Shown piece after piece: positions 5,328 through 5,397 of a stretch of 5,397 nt of DNA. The DNA is taken from positions 1 through 5,397 of the forward strand of contig CACXAK010000087.1 of the NCBI GenBank assembly GCA_902765655.1, written 5' to 3'. Under the pieces are notes generated by a model that did not search any database, was not told the DNA's origin, and worked only from the letters and a program-made list of their open reading frames with translations. Both the position numbers and the translations under genes were made by a program. Position 1 is the first letter of the stretch. Every line of letters begins with the position of its first letter. This stretch comes from an uncultured bacterium (lineage in GTDB: Bacteria; Cyanobacteriota; Vampirovibrionia; Gastranaerophilales; Gastranaerophilaceae).

Positions 5328-5397
5328 ATGTGCAAAAAAAATGATGCTTTTGTATTCTCGATGGGTATAATAGCGGGAGTAATCGGCGGAATTATCG
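5328..5397 (+). CDS. YtxH-like small membrane protein (truncated by window edge)
   Basis: Only the first 23 codons are present, and the gene runs off the right edge. The visible N-terminus is MCKKNDAFVFSMG followed by IIAGVIGGII, a short basic leader and then a glycine-rich hydrophobic helix. That is typical of YtxH/DUF883-type small membrane proteins, which usually continue with a LLAP-like motif and a helical tail. Starting at 5328 fits the TGAGG site and the usual YtxH opening. An in-frame ATG at 5313 would add MRFTT. It follows the DUF948-like gene by 84 bases on the same strand, matching a ytxG-ytxH pairing, and has its own extended -10 promoter. The identification rests on few residues and could fail once the rest is seen. 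Confidence 0.6.
   Translation, partial: MCKKNDAFVFSMGIIAGVIGGII

Noticed and set aside
1..5397. CRISPR arrays, tRNA or rRNA genes, insertion sequences, riboswitches
   Set aside because: No repeated spacer-like units, cloverleaf-like segments, transposase frames or recognisable leader aptamers were seen. The intergenic gaps are all shorter than 160 bases.

Overview
The window is AT-rich and bacterial. It carries five complete genes of recognisable type or architecture, one small gene that I cannot place in a family, and the first 23 codons of a seventh gene at the right edge. No tRNA, rRNA, CRISPR array, insertion sequence or riboswitch was recognised. The mix is an ATP-dependent PEP carboxykinase, the DXP-dependent vitamin B6 enzyme PdxJ, and a MurT-type Mur ligase of the kind that amidates peptidoglycan. 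With the low GC content, this would fit a gut-type non-photosynthetic cyanobacterial relative (Melainabacteria/Gastranaerophilales) or another AT-rich anaerobe. PdxJ argues against a typical Bacillus or Clostridium. The assignment is an inference and is weakly held.

Layout. Positions 20-1621 (minus) hold pckA, with a strong Shine-Dalgarno and its own promoter in the 153-base divergent gap 1622-1774. Positions 1775-2404 (plus) hold a PPP-family metallophosphatase that has no obvious ribosome binding site and has Ser in place of the usual Asn in its GNHE motif. It converges tail to tail, with overlapping stop codons, on a minus-strand operon. That operon is transcribed from about 4824 leftwards in the order murT-like ligase (3455-4780), pdxJ (2734-3444), small four-cysteine protein (2401-2691). 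The junction between pdxJ and the small gene contains a run of 16 A on the coding strand.

On the right, a 91-base divergent region (4781-4871) carries two back-to-back promoters whose -10 boxes overlap. One drives the murT operon. The other drives a small membrane-anchored helical protein (4872-5243) that resembles the DUF948/YtxG type. A second promoter with the same hexamers (TTGAAA, 17 bases, TATTAT) precedes a truncated gene starting at 5328, whose glycine-rich hydrophobic N-terminus looks like YtxH.

How the genes relate. pckA is central carbon metabolism. The murT operon pairs a cell-wall modification enzyme with vitamin B6 synthesis, with no obvious functional link. The glutaminase partner GatD that MurT needs is not in this window. 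The right-hand pair looks like envelope or stress-associated membrane proteins. I see no convincing wholly new system. The points most worth a second look are the pdxJ/poly-A/zinc-protein junction, the altered metal motif of the phosphatase, and the overlapping divergent promoter.
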